Shown: positions 1-5,056, counted from the stretch's first letter. The stretch: 6,295 nucleotides of DNA from RYN-425 sp035542755 (GCA_035542755.1 DATKKU010000010.1:1-6295), one strand, 5' to 3'. Made by a program: numbers and translations. The notes: generated by a model from the sequence alone, not told the origin.

Positions 1-5
1 CCAAG

Positions 6-590
6 ATGAAGAAGATTATTCCAAAGGACGCCAACTTAATTCCGGACAGTGCTAAGAGGGTATTCAAAGGTAAAATCTTTGAGGTTTGGCAATGGCCTCA
101 GGATATGTATGACAATTCGAAAGAGACTTTCGAGATGCTGAAACGTCCCGATACGGTTGTAGTCCTGGCGATTAAAGATGGCAAGTTCATAATCTTGCGC
201 CAGAGCCAACCCAATCTGAAAAATGAATTTCTAGACTTCCCAGGTGGCCGAGCCGATCCCGGCGAAACGCCGCTTGAATCTGCAAAAAGGGAACTTCTGG
301 AAGAGACCGGTATGACATTTAAAAACTGGAGGCTATTAAACGTTAACCAACCTATGCAAAAAATCGAGTGGTTTATTTATACATATCTAGCGACAGATTT
401 TGAAAATCAGGTTAACACTAATCATGATGCTGGAGAAAAGATTGAAATACTCGCTATGTCCTTTGATGAGATCAAGAACATCGATGCTGAATTAGCACGC
501 TTCGATCAAGATATTTTTAATACCCATGGCAGCATAGAAGATTTGATCAAAGCTCCTGAGTTCCAGGGACGAGATATCGAACTGGCGTAA
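6..590 (+). CDS. Nudix hydrolase, ADP-ribose pyrophosphatase-like
   Basis: This 194-aa protein probably hydrolyses a nucleoside diphosphate linked to another moiety, such as ADP-ribose, in the cytoplasm. The Nudix box is complete: G81, E87, R95, E96, E99, E100 and G102 follow the GX5EX7REUXEEXGU pattern, so the Mg-binding catalytic helix is intact. The N-terminal strands (about 17-65) and the substrate-side region after the box (104-150) look like the ADP-ribose/NUDT5-type subgroup, but the exact substrate cannot be read from the sequence. The ATG follows ccaag, which resembles the end of the boundary repeat seen elsewhere (AAAACCAG before ATG), so the mRNA may be leaderless and the start is credible. 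No Shine-Dalgarno can be seen in the five upstream bases. The last codons, CTG GCG TAA, run into the boundary repeat at 581-600. Confidence 0.93.
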   Translation: MKKIIPKDANLIPDSAKRVFKGKIFEVWQWPQDMYDNSKETFEMLKRPDTVVVLAIKDGKFIILRQSQPNLKNEFLDFPGGRADPGETPLESAKRELLEETGMTFKNWRLLNVNQPMQKIEWFIYTYLATDFENQVNTNHDAGEKIEILAMSFDEIKNIDAELARFDQDIFNTHGSIEDLIKAPEFQGRDIELA

Positions 591-600
591 AATAAAACCA
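581..600 (+). repeat. Boundary repeat copy 1
   Basis: ACTGGCGTAAAATAAAACCA matches the window-wide repeat. GCG TAA ends the Nudix gene, and TAAAAT (589-594) spans that stop. No start codon follows directly here. Instead the AT-rich leader of the GC-rich unit begins, so this copy marks the left border of that unit. Confidence 0.8.
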
Positions 601-610
601 AGTGAGATAA

Positions 611-639
611 TTGCTCAAATACCTATAAAATGGTATAAT
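611..639 (+). promoter_or_regulatory. Sigma70-type extended -10 promoter
   Basis: TTGCTC (611-616) is followed after 17 bp by TATAAT (634-639), preceded by the extended -10 TGG (631-633). The -10 is perfect and the -35 matches TTGACA at four of six positions. Transcription should start near 646, giving a leader of about 60 nt before the GTG at 709. It is the best canonical promoter in the window and lies just inside the left border of the GC-rich unit, so the unit carries its own promoter. Confidence 0.75.
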
Positions 640-696
640 TTCTTCACACTCAAAGTGAGTCCTTGGCCGCGAAGGTTCCAGCGGTAGCTCTCCGAC

Positions 697-703
697 AAGG
701 AGG
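697..703 (+). promoter_or_regulatory. Strong ribosome binding site, sets GTG start
   Basis: AAGGAGG lies 5 nt before GTG at 709 and decides this start over internal ATGs. The site can pair with the upstream TCCTTG (660-665), which is complementary to CAAGGA (696-701), so it may be partly masked in the mRNA. Confidence 0.8.
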
Positions 704-708
704 TTACG

Positions 709-1098
709 GTGCCTGTCGGTACAGAACGCCAAATCCAGCGCCACTTCCGGTACACAGACAAGGGGCATGAGGCCATCGCGGCCGGTCTGCGCCTGTTCTT
801 CCGCGAGCATCTCGAGAACAGCTGCACCCTTCACTGGATGTGGCGGTCCGACGGCTTCTTCATTCACACCGGAAACGCTCCGTCGTTATCCGGTCCATGG
901 GCGGAAGTGGGAGCCATCGACGATGCGGCCGAGGCCGCGCAGAAGTGGCTGAACGGTTTATCGAGAAGCGAGCGCTACGCGATTCACCGTTCTACGCCGA
1001 TGGACAGCTTCAGGGGCGCGACTGATGACGGCTTCACGATGACAGATCAGACGGTCGACACAATCGACGTCGTCTGCATCATCCCGGCGTGGGTCTAA
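709..1098 (+). CDS. Hypothetical protein, 129 aa, GC-rich orphan
   Basis: I do not recognise this protein. It has no signal peptide, membrane segment or nucleotide-binding motif and is probably cytosolic. It is rich in aromatic residues: HWMWRSDGFF (about 42-51), WAEVG (64-68), KWLNGL (79-84), and a C-terminal strand ending CIIPAWV. A charged N-terminal helix (5-35) and an Ala-rich helix (71-85) are likely, consistent with a small alpha/beta domain. The GTG start is chosen from the AAGGAGG site 5 nt upstream. The reading frame is supported by strong G/C bias: 39 of 60 bases in 901-960 are G or C, against 19 of 60 in 3541-3600 of a neighbouring gene. It has its own promoter upstream and a hairpin downstream. 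The composition and the RBS style differ from most neighbours, which suggests acquisition from another genome. Confidence 0.8.
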   Translation: MPVGTERQIQRHFRYTDKGHEAIAAGLRLFFREHLENSCTLHWMWRSDGFFIHTGNAPSLSGPWAEVGAIDDAAEAAQKWLNGLSRSERYAIHRSTPMDSFRGATDDGFTMTDQTVDTIDVVCIIPAWV

Positions 1099-1118
1099 CT
1101 CCTCTACGGAGAGTTTCA

Positions 1119-1151
1119 CCTCACCGCCAGCCTTCGGGCTCGGCGGTGAGG
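1119..1151 (+). terminator. Strong 3' hairpin after the GC-rich orphan
   Basis: CCTCACCGCC (1119-1128) pairs with GGCGGTGAGG (1142-1151). Inside it, AGCC and GGCT close a TTCG tetraloop, with a single bulged C at 1141. The stem is very stable and starts 20 nt after the stop codon. No run of T follows (GTTCTCC), so it may be a weak intrinsic terminator or an RNA-stabilising 3' end rather than a classical terminator. Confidence 0.7.
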
Positions 1152-1174
1152 GTTCTCCAAGTTATAAATTCCAT

Positions 1175-1194
1175 AAAACCAGCGTAAAATAAGA
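1175..1194 (+). repeat. Boundary repeat copy 2 (full form)
   Basis: AAAACCAGCGTAAAATAAGA is identical over 20 bp to the copy at 2708-2727. It lies in noncoding DNA about 40 bp before the next ATG, so conservation here cannot come from coding constraint. It marks the right border of the GC-rich unit that begins after copy 1. Confidence 0.9.
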
Positions 1195-1212
1195 ACAATT
1201 TTAAAGTGCTAA

Positions 1213-1221
1213 TGCTACAAT
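1213..1221 (+). promoter_or_regulatory. Extended -10 promoter for the surface protein
   Basis: TGCTACAAT is an extended -10 (TG, one base, TACAAT at 1216-1221). No good -35 is visible at 17 bp. Initiation near 1228 would leave a leader of only about 7 nt before ATG 1235, with no Shine-Dalgarno sequence. This fits a leaderless or near-leaderless mRNA. The TAAAAT of the boundary repeat (1185-1190) is an alternative upstream start. Confidence 0.55.
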
Positions 1222-1234
1222 TTAGCTAAGTATC

Positions 1235-2686
1235 ATGGAAGAACAGAACGACCCAAACTTTCAGGGGCAGCAGCAAGCTCCGTCCGTGCCTTCAGCTCAG
1301 CCTTTACCAACAACTCCACCAGCTGGTTTTACGCCTCAACAACCTTTAATTGGTACACTTCCTAACACTCCCGGCCGCAAAAGAAGAAATTATCTGACAG
1401 CAATAATTGTACTACTAATTTTAGTAGTTGGTGGACTTGGCGCTTGGAAGGTGCTAGGCAATAAATCCGGCAACAATACAGTCACCAAAACCAGCACGTC
1501 GGCCAGCCAAAACAATCAGCAGCCAGCAGTTCAGGTTGCATATCAAAATGACTACCAAGTTTACAAGCAAACACAGCAGAACGCTAAAGTTAGTACATAT
1601 ACTTTGGTAGATAAAAATGGCTCAAAGATCCAGCAAGCGCAGGCGCCTACTAGTCTTAAGCTGGTCAGCTCGGTCGGGAACGATATGTTTTTGTTAGTTG
1701 ATACCTCAAATGTTGAAAAACCTATATTCTACTCGTTCTCTAAAGCGGGGCTTAACCAGCTTTCAAATTTACCGGCAAGCCTGACAACACCACAAGTAAC
1801 CAGAGGAGTAGGGCCGATAGGAATTAAAGGCTATGGTGCGGACAGCGTAATCTACCAATATTGCTCCATGGACAGTACGTCCAGCTCGTGTGATATCCGG
1901 ATTGCGAGCCTAGTGACCGGTTCTGAGAAAGTTATCAAAGTCGACGAATTAAATACCTATGGCGCACACATTTCTGCGCTAAGTGCAGATCAAAAGACAG
2001 CCTATTTCATAGGGGTTTCTCCTCAAAACCTTCAGGATTTTCAAAAGCAAGCAGATAAAGTAACCGGAGGGCAGGTAGTATCTGAGAGTGACCCCGCAGC
2101 TGACAAACTATACGCCCTGAATGTCCAGCGGTCTGTTTTGCAAGTAGATCTTGCTAGTCAGAAGGTAGTCGCTATAAAGCCAGTGACCACGCAGTACACG
2201 TACTATGGAAAATTCTGGATTTCCCCTAACGGACAGAACCTTGTATATAGTAACGGCGGTGAAGCCGGCCAGCTGCACTACGTGCGAATATCAGACAATA
2301 CACAGAAAATAATTAAACTACCTAGCGCGACTTTATCCACCGAGCCTTTTGGAGCCACCACGACCACCTACGACCCACTTTATTCTCCAGATGGCTCCTC
2401 GATGGCATTTGTAGTTTATGACACCACGGGCAGCAGTAAATATCTTGAGACTGCCGGAGTGATAAACTTTGCCAACTTGTCAGTTAAGATGTTCGCATCT
2501 CAACCAGCAGGAAGTTCCGGCATTAATGTCGGCGCTTATTTTGATAATTTTAGATGGTTAGGCTTAAACCAGTTTGACTATACGGCTGGGGCAGGTAATT
2601 ATGGATACGACACTAGCTCGTCTTCTCCAAAACAGCTCAGCACGTCATACGGTAACTTCGTTGGAATCGCAGACGGCTACCACTAG
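1235..2686 (+). CDS. Membrane-anchored surface protein with beta-propeller-like ectodomain
   Basis: This 483-aa protein has three parts. Residues 1-47 are a Pro/Gln-rich, disordered cytoplasmic tail. Residues 48-51 (RKRR) precede one hydrophobic membrane segment at about 53-73, so the positive-inside rule predicts N-in, C-out topology. Residues 76-100 form a Ser/Thr/Asn/Gln-rich linker. The rest (about 105-483) is beta-rich with repeated blade-like motifs, for example ISPNGQNLVYSN (329-340) and YSPDGSSMAFVVYD (383-396), which recall TolB/WD40-type propellers. C210 and C219 could form a disulfide outside the cell. The role is unknown; binding of polymers or neighbouring cells is possible, but that is only a guess. 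The start follows a TACAAT box closely and has no Shine-Dalgarno sequence. The stop codon lies in the loop of a small palindrome (2679-2691). Confidence 0.85.
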   Translation: MEEQNDPNFQGQQQAPSVPSAQPLPTTPPAGFTPQQPLIGTLPNTPGRKRRNYLTAIIVLLILVVGGLGAWKVLGNKSGNNTVTKTSTSASQNNQQPAVQVAYQNDYQVYKQTQQNAKVSTYTLVDKNGSKIQQAQAPTSLKLVSSVGNDMFLLVDTSNVEKPIFYSFSKAGLNQLSNLPASLTTPQVTRGVGPIGIKGYGADSVIYQYCSMDSTSSSCDIRIASLVTGSEKVIKVDELNTYGAHISALSADQKTAYFIGVSPQNLQDFQKQADKVTGGQVVSESDPAADKLYALNVQRSVLQVDLASQKVVAIKPVTTQYTYYGKFWISPNGQNLVYSNGGEAGQLHYVRISDNTQKIIKLPSATLSTEPFGATTTTYDPLYSPDGSSMAFVVYDTTGSSKYLETAGVINFANLSVKMFASQPAGSSGINVGAYFDNFRWLGLNQFDYTAGAGNYGYDTSSSSPKQLSTSYGNFVGIADGYH

Positions 2687-2691
2687 GTGGT
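2679..2691 (+). other. Small palindrome centred on the stop codon
   Basis: ACCAC, TAG, GTGGT: a 5-bp stem holds the stop codon of the preceding gene in its 3-nt loop. It is short and has no T-tract, so it is unlikely to terminate by itself. Confidence 0.4.
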
Positions 2692-2695
2692 CCAA

Positions 2696-2723
2696 TTGCC
2701 TGACGCCAAAACCAGCGTAAAAT
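2696..2723 (+). promoter_or_regulatory. Promoter for a leaderless mRNA
   Basis: TAAAAT (2718-2723) in the boundary repeat is followed after six bases by ATG at 2730, where transcription from this -10 would begin. TTGCCT (2696-2701) with a 16-bp spacer is a weak -35 candidate. No Shine-Dalgarno sequence fits between box and ATG, so translation should start on a leaderless 5' end. Confidence 0.55.
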
Positions 2724-2727
2724 AAGA
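2708..2727 (+). repeat. Boundary repeat copy 3 (full form)
   Basis: AAAACCAGCGTAAAATAAGA is identical to copy 2 and is noncoding. The match to copy 7 at 5759 continues for four more bases (TTAT). It separates the surface-protein gene from the 124-aa orphan and provides the putative -10. Confidence 0.9.
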
Positions 2728-2729
2728 TT

Positions 2730-3104
2730 ATGGGCTCTTTCATAGAGATTAACGACACGCTAAGAATTACAAAAGAGCAGGGATTTCCGGCAGAACTGGA
2801 CATTGAAAAGCACCTGCAAAAACCTTTCAAGCTTGCCGACTTTGAAGATAAGGTTTTCCAGTTTAAGTCCAAGCCTTCAATCCGTGTTTATAAACAGCCG
2901 CCGGTCAGAAATTTTTTAGTAGAAGATATAGGTGGTAAGTGGCTCTATTGGGGCCGATGCTACATTTTAGAGATTACTCATGACTACGTAAAAAATGAAA
3001 CCTCGGGCAAGTACAAAATCATCGCGCTTAACTCTCCGGAAGAAATGAAGCAGTCTTTTGAGCTGATAGACTTTGATCGTCCAGAATTAAACTACTTCAG
3101 TTAG
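2730..3104 (+). CDS. Hypothetical protein, 124 aa
   Basis: I do not recognise the family. The protein is soluble, has no signal or membrane segment, and mixes charged helices (about 24-45) with aromatic-rich strands: VYKQPP (53-58), WLYWGRCYILEITHDY (71-86) and YKIIALN (94-100). The sequence around 60-90 (FLVEDIGGKW to THDY) looks like a compact beta core, but I cannot assign an activity. The start is set by its position right after the boundary repeat and by the lack of a longer in-frame option. The start is probably leaderless. The stop TAG (3102-3104) overlaps the next boundary repeat, so the gene is packed between two repeat copies. Confidence 0.8.
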   Translation: MGSFIEINDTLRITKEQGFPAELDIEKHLQKPFKLADFEDKVFQFKSKPSIRVYKQPPVRNFLVEDIGGKWLYWGRCYILEITHDYVKNETSGKYKIIALNSPEEMKQSFELIDFDRPELNYFS

Positions 3105-3121
3105 CGTAAAATAAAACCAGA
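3103..3121 (+). repeat. Boundary repeat copy 4 with leaderless start
   Basis: AGCGTAAAATAAAACCAGA begins inside the stop codon of the 124-aa gene and ends at the A of the next ATG. TAAAAT (3107-3112) lies 8 nt before that ATG, a distance that fits transcription starting at or next to the start codon. No clear -35 is visible at 16-18 bp. Confidence 0.85.
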
Positions 3122-3636
3122 TGAGAAAGGTGTTAGTGATTGGCTGCCCGGGGGCGGGCAAGACCACTTTTGCGTGCCAACTAGCCCAGAAGACCGGCCT
3201 ACCGCTTATCCATCTTGATTATTACTACCACGACAAACCCAAAGACTATTACAGCGAGAAAAATAAAGCAGCTTGGCGTGACCAAGTATTAAAACTGACG
3301 AAGCCTGACAGATGGATTATAGATGGAAACTACAGTACTACTTTTCCGGAACGCTTTGAAGCAGCGGACACAATAATTTTTTTCGATTTTCCACTACGCC
3401 TGCGTCTTTATGGCATTTTCCGCCGGAGGCTGCAGTTTCGTAAAAAAAAGAGATATGACATGCCAGAGGGCTGGCAAGAAAAAATAACCTGGGAATTCTT
3501 CAAGTTCGTATGGAACTTTGAGGCCTACCGACCAAAGATTACTAATGTTCTGGATAGTAACTCAAAAAAGAAAGTCATAACTTTTAAAAAACGCTCCGAC
3601 GTCCGTAGATATCTAGAATCACTAAAACCAGCGTAA
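3121..3636 (+). CDS. P-loop NTPase, FlaR/topology-modulation or adenylate-kinase-like
   Basis: This 171-aa protein is a small P-loop phosphotransferase-like enzyme. The Walker A motif GCPGAGKTT spans residues 8-16. It is followed by HLDYYY (31-36), by the family-typical WIIDGNYS (65-72), and by DTIIFFDFP (83-91), a Walker-B-like strand. A basic RRRLQFRKKKR stretch (101-111) with DMPEGW (113-118) and WEFFKFVWN (124-132) fits the lid and C-terminal part of proteins annotated as DNA topology modulation protein FlaR or AAA family ATPase. The true substrate of that family is not firmly known; a kinase-like reaction on a small molecule or nucleotide is plausible. ATG 3121 directly follows the repeat. 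The last codons (AAA CCA GCG TAA) are themselves repeat sequence, so the C-terminal KPA is encoded by the boundary repeat. Confidence 0.88.
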   Translation: MRKVLVIGCPGAGKTTFACQLAQKTGLPLIHLDYYYHDKPKDYYSEKNKAAWRDQVLKLTKPDRWIIDGNYSTTFPERFEAADTIIFFDFPLRLRLYGIFRRRLQFRKKKRYDMPEGWQEKITWEFFKFVWNFEAYRPKITNVLDSNSKKKVITFKKRSDVRRYLESLKPA

Positions 3637-3640
3637 GAAT
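3624..3640 (+). repeat. Boundary repeat copy 5 (3' half altered)
   Basis: AAAACCAGCGTAAGAAT keeps the first 13 bases of the repeat and carries TAAGAAT in place of TAAAATAA. It encodes the last three residues and stop of the P-loop gene. The next gene is on the opposite strand, so no promoter is needed here, and the -10 part has decayed. Confidence 0.75.
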
Positions 3641-3677
3641 GAAAAGAGGGGGAGTACGGCGCTAGGCCGTACTCCCC
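3641..3677 (-). terminator. Intrinsic terminator of the minus-strand gene
   Basis: GGGGAGTACGGC (3649-3660) pairs perfectly over 12 bp with GCCGTACTCCCC (3666-3677) around a 5-nt loop. Read on the minus strand, the hairpin is followed by CTCTTTTC, a short U-rich tract, so it points to termination of the minus-strand gene. The stop codon of that gene (3662-3664) lies in the loop, and the last four sense codons form one arm of the stem. Confidence 0.85.
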
Positions 3678-4069
3678 GTGTCCGTAGGTGGCTTCGGGAC
3701 GTTGAACTTCAGCTCATTGCTGAGACGTTGCTTGTCGCCGTCGAGGACGACGATGCGATAGTCGCCGGGCCTGGTGTCCCTATCGCAGGGCCAGCGCCAC
3801 GAGCTGAGATGTCCAGCATCGTCTGCGAGCCCCCAGCTGTTGAAGTAGAACTTGCCGTTGAGCGTCACCACCGTGTTGTAGTTACCCCCGGGGGTGAAAT
3901 TGCTGCTCTTGAGCGTCAACGTCCCGCCGTTGTCCACGGCCTGGCAGGTGTTCACGAGCGCGATGCTCGGCCTGCCAATGCTCCGCAAGGAGCTCTCCAC
4001 GGCGGAGGTAATCGCGACAACGGCAACAACGCATCCCACCGCGATGATTGCGATTGCCTTTTTGCTCAT
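3662..4069 (-). CDS. Small exported or membrane-anchored beta-domain protein, GC-rich
   Basis: This 135-aa protein starts with MSKK and a hydrophobic segment at about 5-24, acting as an uncleaved anchor or signal peptide. C13 lies in AVGC, a poor lipobox embedded in more hydrophobic residues, so lipidation is unlikely. The outer part (about 33-125) looks like one Ig-like or other beta-sandwich domain: NGGTLTLKSSNFTPGG (47-62), VVTLNGKFYF (67-76), WRWPCD (91-96), PGDYRIVVLDGD (101-112). C42 and C95 may form a disulfide. The tail is Pro/Thr rich. The function is unknown; binding at the cell surface is a guess. The start is fixed by GGAGGT 5 nt upstream. Composition is strongly GC-rich (39 of 60 bases in 3901-3960), unlike the flanking genes, as with the 709-1098 gene. 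The gene is convergent with the P-loop gene. Confidence 0.85.
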   Translation of the reverse strand: MSKKAIAIIAVGCVVAVVAITSAVESSLRSIGRPSIALVNTCQAVDNGGTLTLKSSNFTPGGNYNTVVTLNGKFYFNSWGLADDAGHLSSWRWPCDRDTRPGDYRIVVLDGDKQRLSNELKFNVPKPPTDTGSTA

Positions 4070-4087
4070 CTAGCACCTCCATGCTAG
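4070..4087 (-). promoter_or_regulatory. Ribosome binding site shown in a hairpin loop
   Basis: On the minus strand, CTAGCA and TGCTAG form a 6-bp stem (4082-4087 with 4070-4075) whose 6-nt loop carries GGAGG (4076-4080). The Shine-Dalgarno sequence lies 5 to 6 nt before ATG 4069 and decides this start. The stem ends immediately before the ATG. Confidence 0.65.
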
Positions 4088-4124
4088 GTAGGGATTCAAA
4101 GCCTCCACACTGCAGAACGGATTA

Positions 4125-4153
4125 ATTCTAAAATATATTCGCGTTTTTCACAA
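4125..4153 (-). promoter_or_regulatory. Sigma70-type promoter for the minus-strand gene
   Basis: Read on the minus strand, TTGTGA (4153-4148) is followed after 17 bp by TAGAAT (4130-4125). Four of six bases match the -35 consensus and five of six the -10. Transcription would start near 4118 with a leader of about 49 nt. The -35 reaches two bases into boundary repeat copy 6, so the promoter lies inside the unit next to its border, as in the other GC-rich unit. Confidence 0.55.
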
Positions 4154-4163
4154 CCAGCGTAAA
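4152..4163 (+). repeat. Boundary repeat copy 6, left half
   Basis: AACCAGCGTAAA is the left half of the boundary repeat, cut after TAAA by the 73-bp hairpin element. Joining it to the right half at 4241 restores a repeat running into ATG 4250, as in copy 4. Confidence 0.85.
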
Positions 4164-4236
4164 CCCGGTAGTGAGCTTTCGCGCGGCCTTGCCGAATAAT
4201 CCGCAAAGCGGATTGTCGCGAAAGTCTACTACCGGG
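4164..4236. mobile_element. 73-bp MITE-like inverted-repeat insertion
   Basis: CCCGGTAGTGAGCTTTCGCG (4164-4183) and the reverse complement of 4217-4236 match at 17 of 20 positions; the three mismatches lie together (GAG against AGA). The interior holds two small hairpins: CGGC-CTT-GCCG (4184-4194) and AATCCGC-AAA-GCGGATT (4198-4214), so one strand could fold into a three-way junction. The element is flanked by TAAA on both sides (4160-4163 and 4237-4240), which fits a 4-bp target duplication. Removing the element and one TAAA restores an intact boundary repeat, which is strong evidence that this is an insertion. It has no coding capacity, so it would need a transposase or recombinase supplied elsewhere. 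Confidence 0.78.
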
Positions 4237-4249
4237 TAAAATAAAACCA
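4237..4249 (+). repeat. Boundary repeat copy 6, right half, with -10 box
   Basis: TAAAATAAAACCA is the right half of the interrupted repeat. TAAAAT (4237-4242) lies 7 nt before ATG 4250, the leaderless-start spacing. The insertion has replaced all DNA upstream of the box; TTGTCG at 4213-4218 inside the element, 18 bp away, could act as a new -35. Confidence 0.75.
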
Positions 4250-5053
4250 ATGCCGGAACAGATTTTAAAGGTTGGCGAGTGGGGCATCGACCTGGTCCCT
4301 GAAAACCTGGCCCTAAGGGGCATAATTGCCGAAAGCGAGAGGCAGCAAATTGGTTCTATGCAACGACAGGGCGAGTTTAGATCGGCCATGGGCGACTTTG
4401 GCCCCTTAAATCCAAATGCCGACCCGGAACTTGACGCAATCTATCAAGGTATAACCGATTACCTGGAAATGCTTAGCATGGCTCCGGAAGCCCGCCATGC
4501 CCAACACTGGGAGCATATGACTAATCCGGCGGGCTTGGAAAAATTAAATAGTCTCAGCGGCCAAACCGTTTTAGATTTGGGCAATGGCCAAACTGCGACT
4601 GAGTTTCAGGGGTTTATAAAAGGCTTTGGCGCCAGCGGGTATATTGGTGTTGATATACGCAACATTCTAGGAGCGCGCCAGCGCCAGCAAATAGAAAATT
4701 TTGGCACGGTCGGCTATTTGGACGCCAAAGATGGCGATGTGATGGACGGGGTTTTAGTTAGAGGCGACCTGTTGGCAGTAGCCTCGCGCTTACCCGAAAA
4801 ATCGGTCAGCATAGCGCTTAACGGTATAGACGAGTTTATAGTCAAGTCAAGCTCGTCCTACGGCCACCGGCTAGTAGACGAAGTAGTCAGAATACTGCAT
4901 CCCGACGGCTTGATACTGGGCCTGCAAAGCCAGCCCGGAATACTAAACGTATTAGCCAAACGCGCCGGCATGGACGCGCTAAGATTGTCGGCTACTTGGC
5001 ATGCCGCTGACCGCACTTCATCGGGCTTTTATCTTATTACCAAGAGAGCGTAA
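4250..5053 (+). CDS. Divergent class I SAM-dependent methyltransferase-like protein
   Basis: The C-terminal two thirds of this 267-aa protein (about 104-265) has the order of a Rossmann-fold methyltransferase: VLDLGNGQT (107-115) as motif I, YIGVDI (131-136) with acidic D135 for the ribose, a segment GDLLAVASRLPEKSVSIALNGID (172-194) covering the following strand, and ILHPDGLILG (215-224) like the usual post-strand-5 turn. Motif I has N and Q where many enzymes have G, so activity is not certain. The N-terminal 100 residues are helical and unrecognised; they may form a substrate or partner domain. The ATG comes 7 nt after a TAAAAT box without a Shine-Dalgarno sequence. The stop (GCG TAA) is 3 nt before the AlkD-like gene, suggesting co-transcription. 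The target of methylation is unknown. Confidence 0.75.
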   Translation: MPEQILKVGEWGIDLVPENLALRGIIAESERQQIGSMQRQGEFRSAMGDFGPLNPNADPELDAIYQGITDYLEMLSMAPEARHAQHWEHMTNPAGLEKLNSLSGQTVLDLGNGQTATEFQGFIKGFGASGYIGVDIRNILGARQRQQIENFGTVGYLDAKDGDVMDGVLVRGDLLAVASRLPEKSVSIALNGIDEFIVKSSSSYGHRLVDEVVRILHPDGLILGLQSQPGILNVLAKRAGMDALRLSATWHAADRTSSGFYLITKRA

Positions 5054-5056
5054 AGC

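Noticed and set aside
547..867. Minus-strand open frame of 106 aa across the 590-709 gap and the GC-rich gene
   Set aside because: It lies opposite the strong + promoter, RBS and coding frame, has no RBS or promoter of its own, and arises from antisense GC-rich codons.
3728..4087. Plus-strand open frame of 119 aa opposite the minus-strand gene
   Set aside because: The minus-strand gene has promoter, RBS, anchor sequence and terminator; the plus frame is low-complexity Val/Ala/Pro and lacks all of these.
4164..4236. tRNA or tRNA-like gene because of cloverleaf-like folding and 73-bp length
   Set aside because: There is no T-loop GTTCRA, no D-loop pattern and no anticodon stem of correct geometry, and the ends are a 20-bp inverted repeat.
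4152..4249. Integron attC site
   Set aside because: The fold is suggestive, but the RYYYAAC and GTTRRRY core sites are absent, and the exact TAAA duplication with repeat restoration fits an insertion better.
4096..4389. Minus-strand open frame of 97 aa across the hairpin element
   Set aside because: It crosses the inserted element and the start of the methyltransferase-like gene, with no initiation signals and no recognisable protein features.
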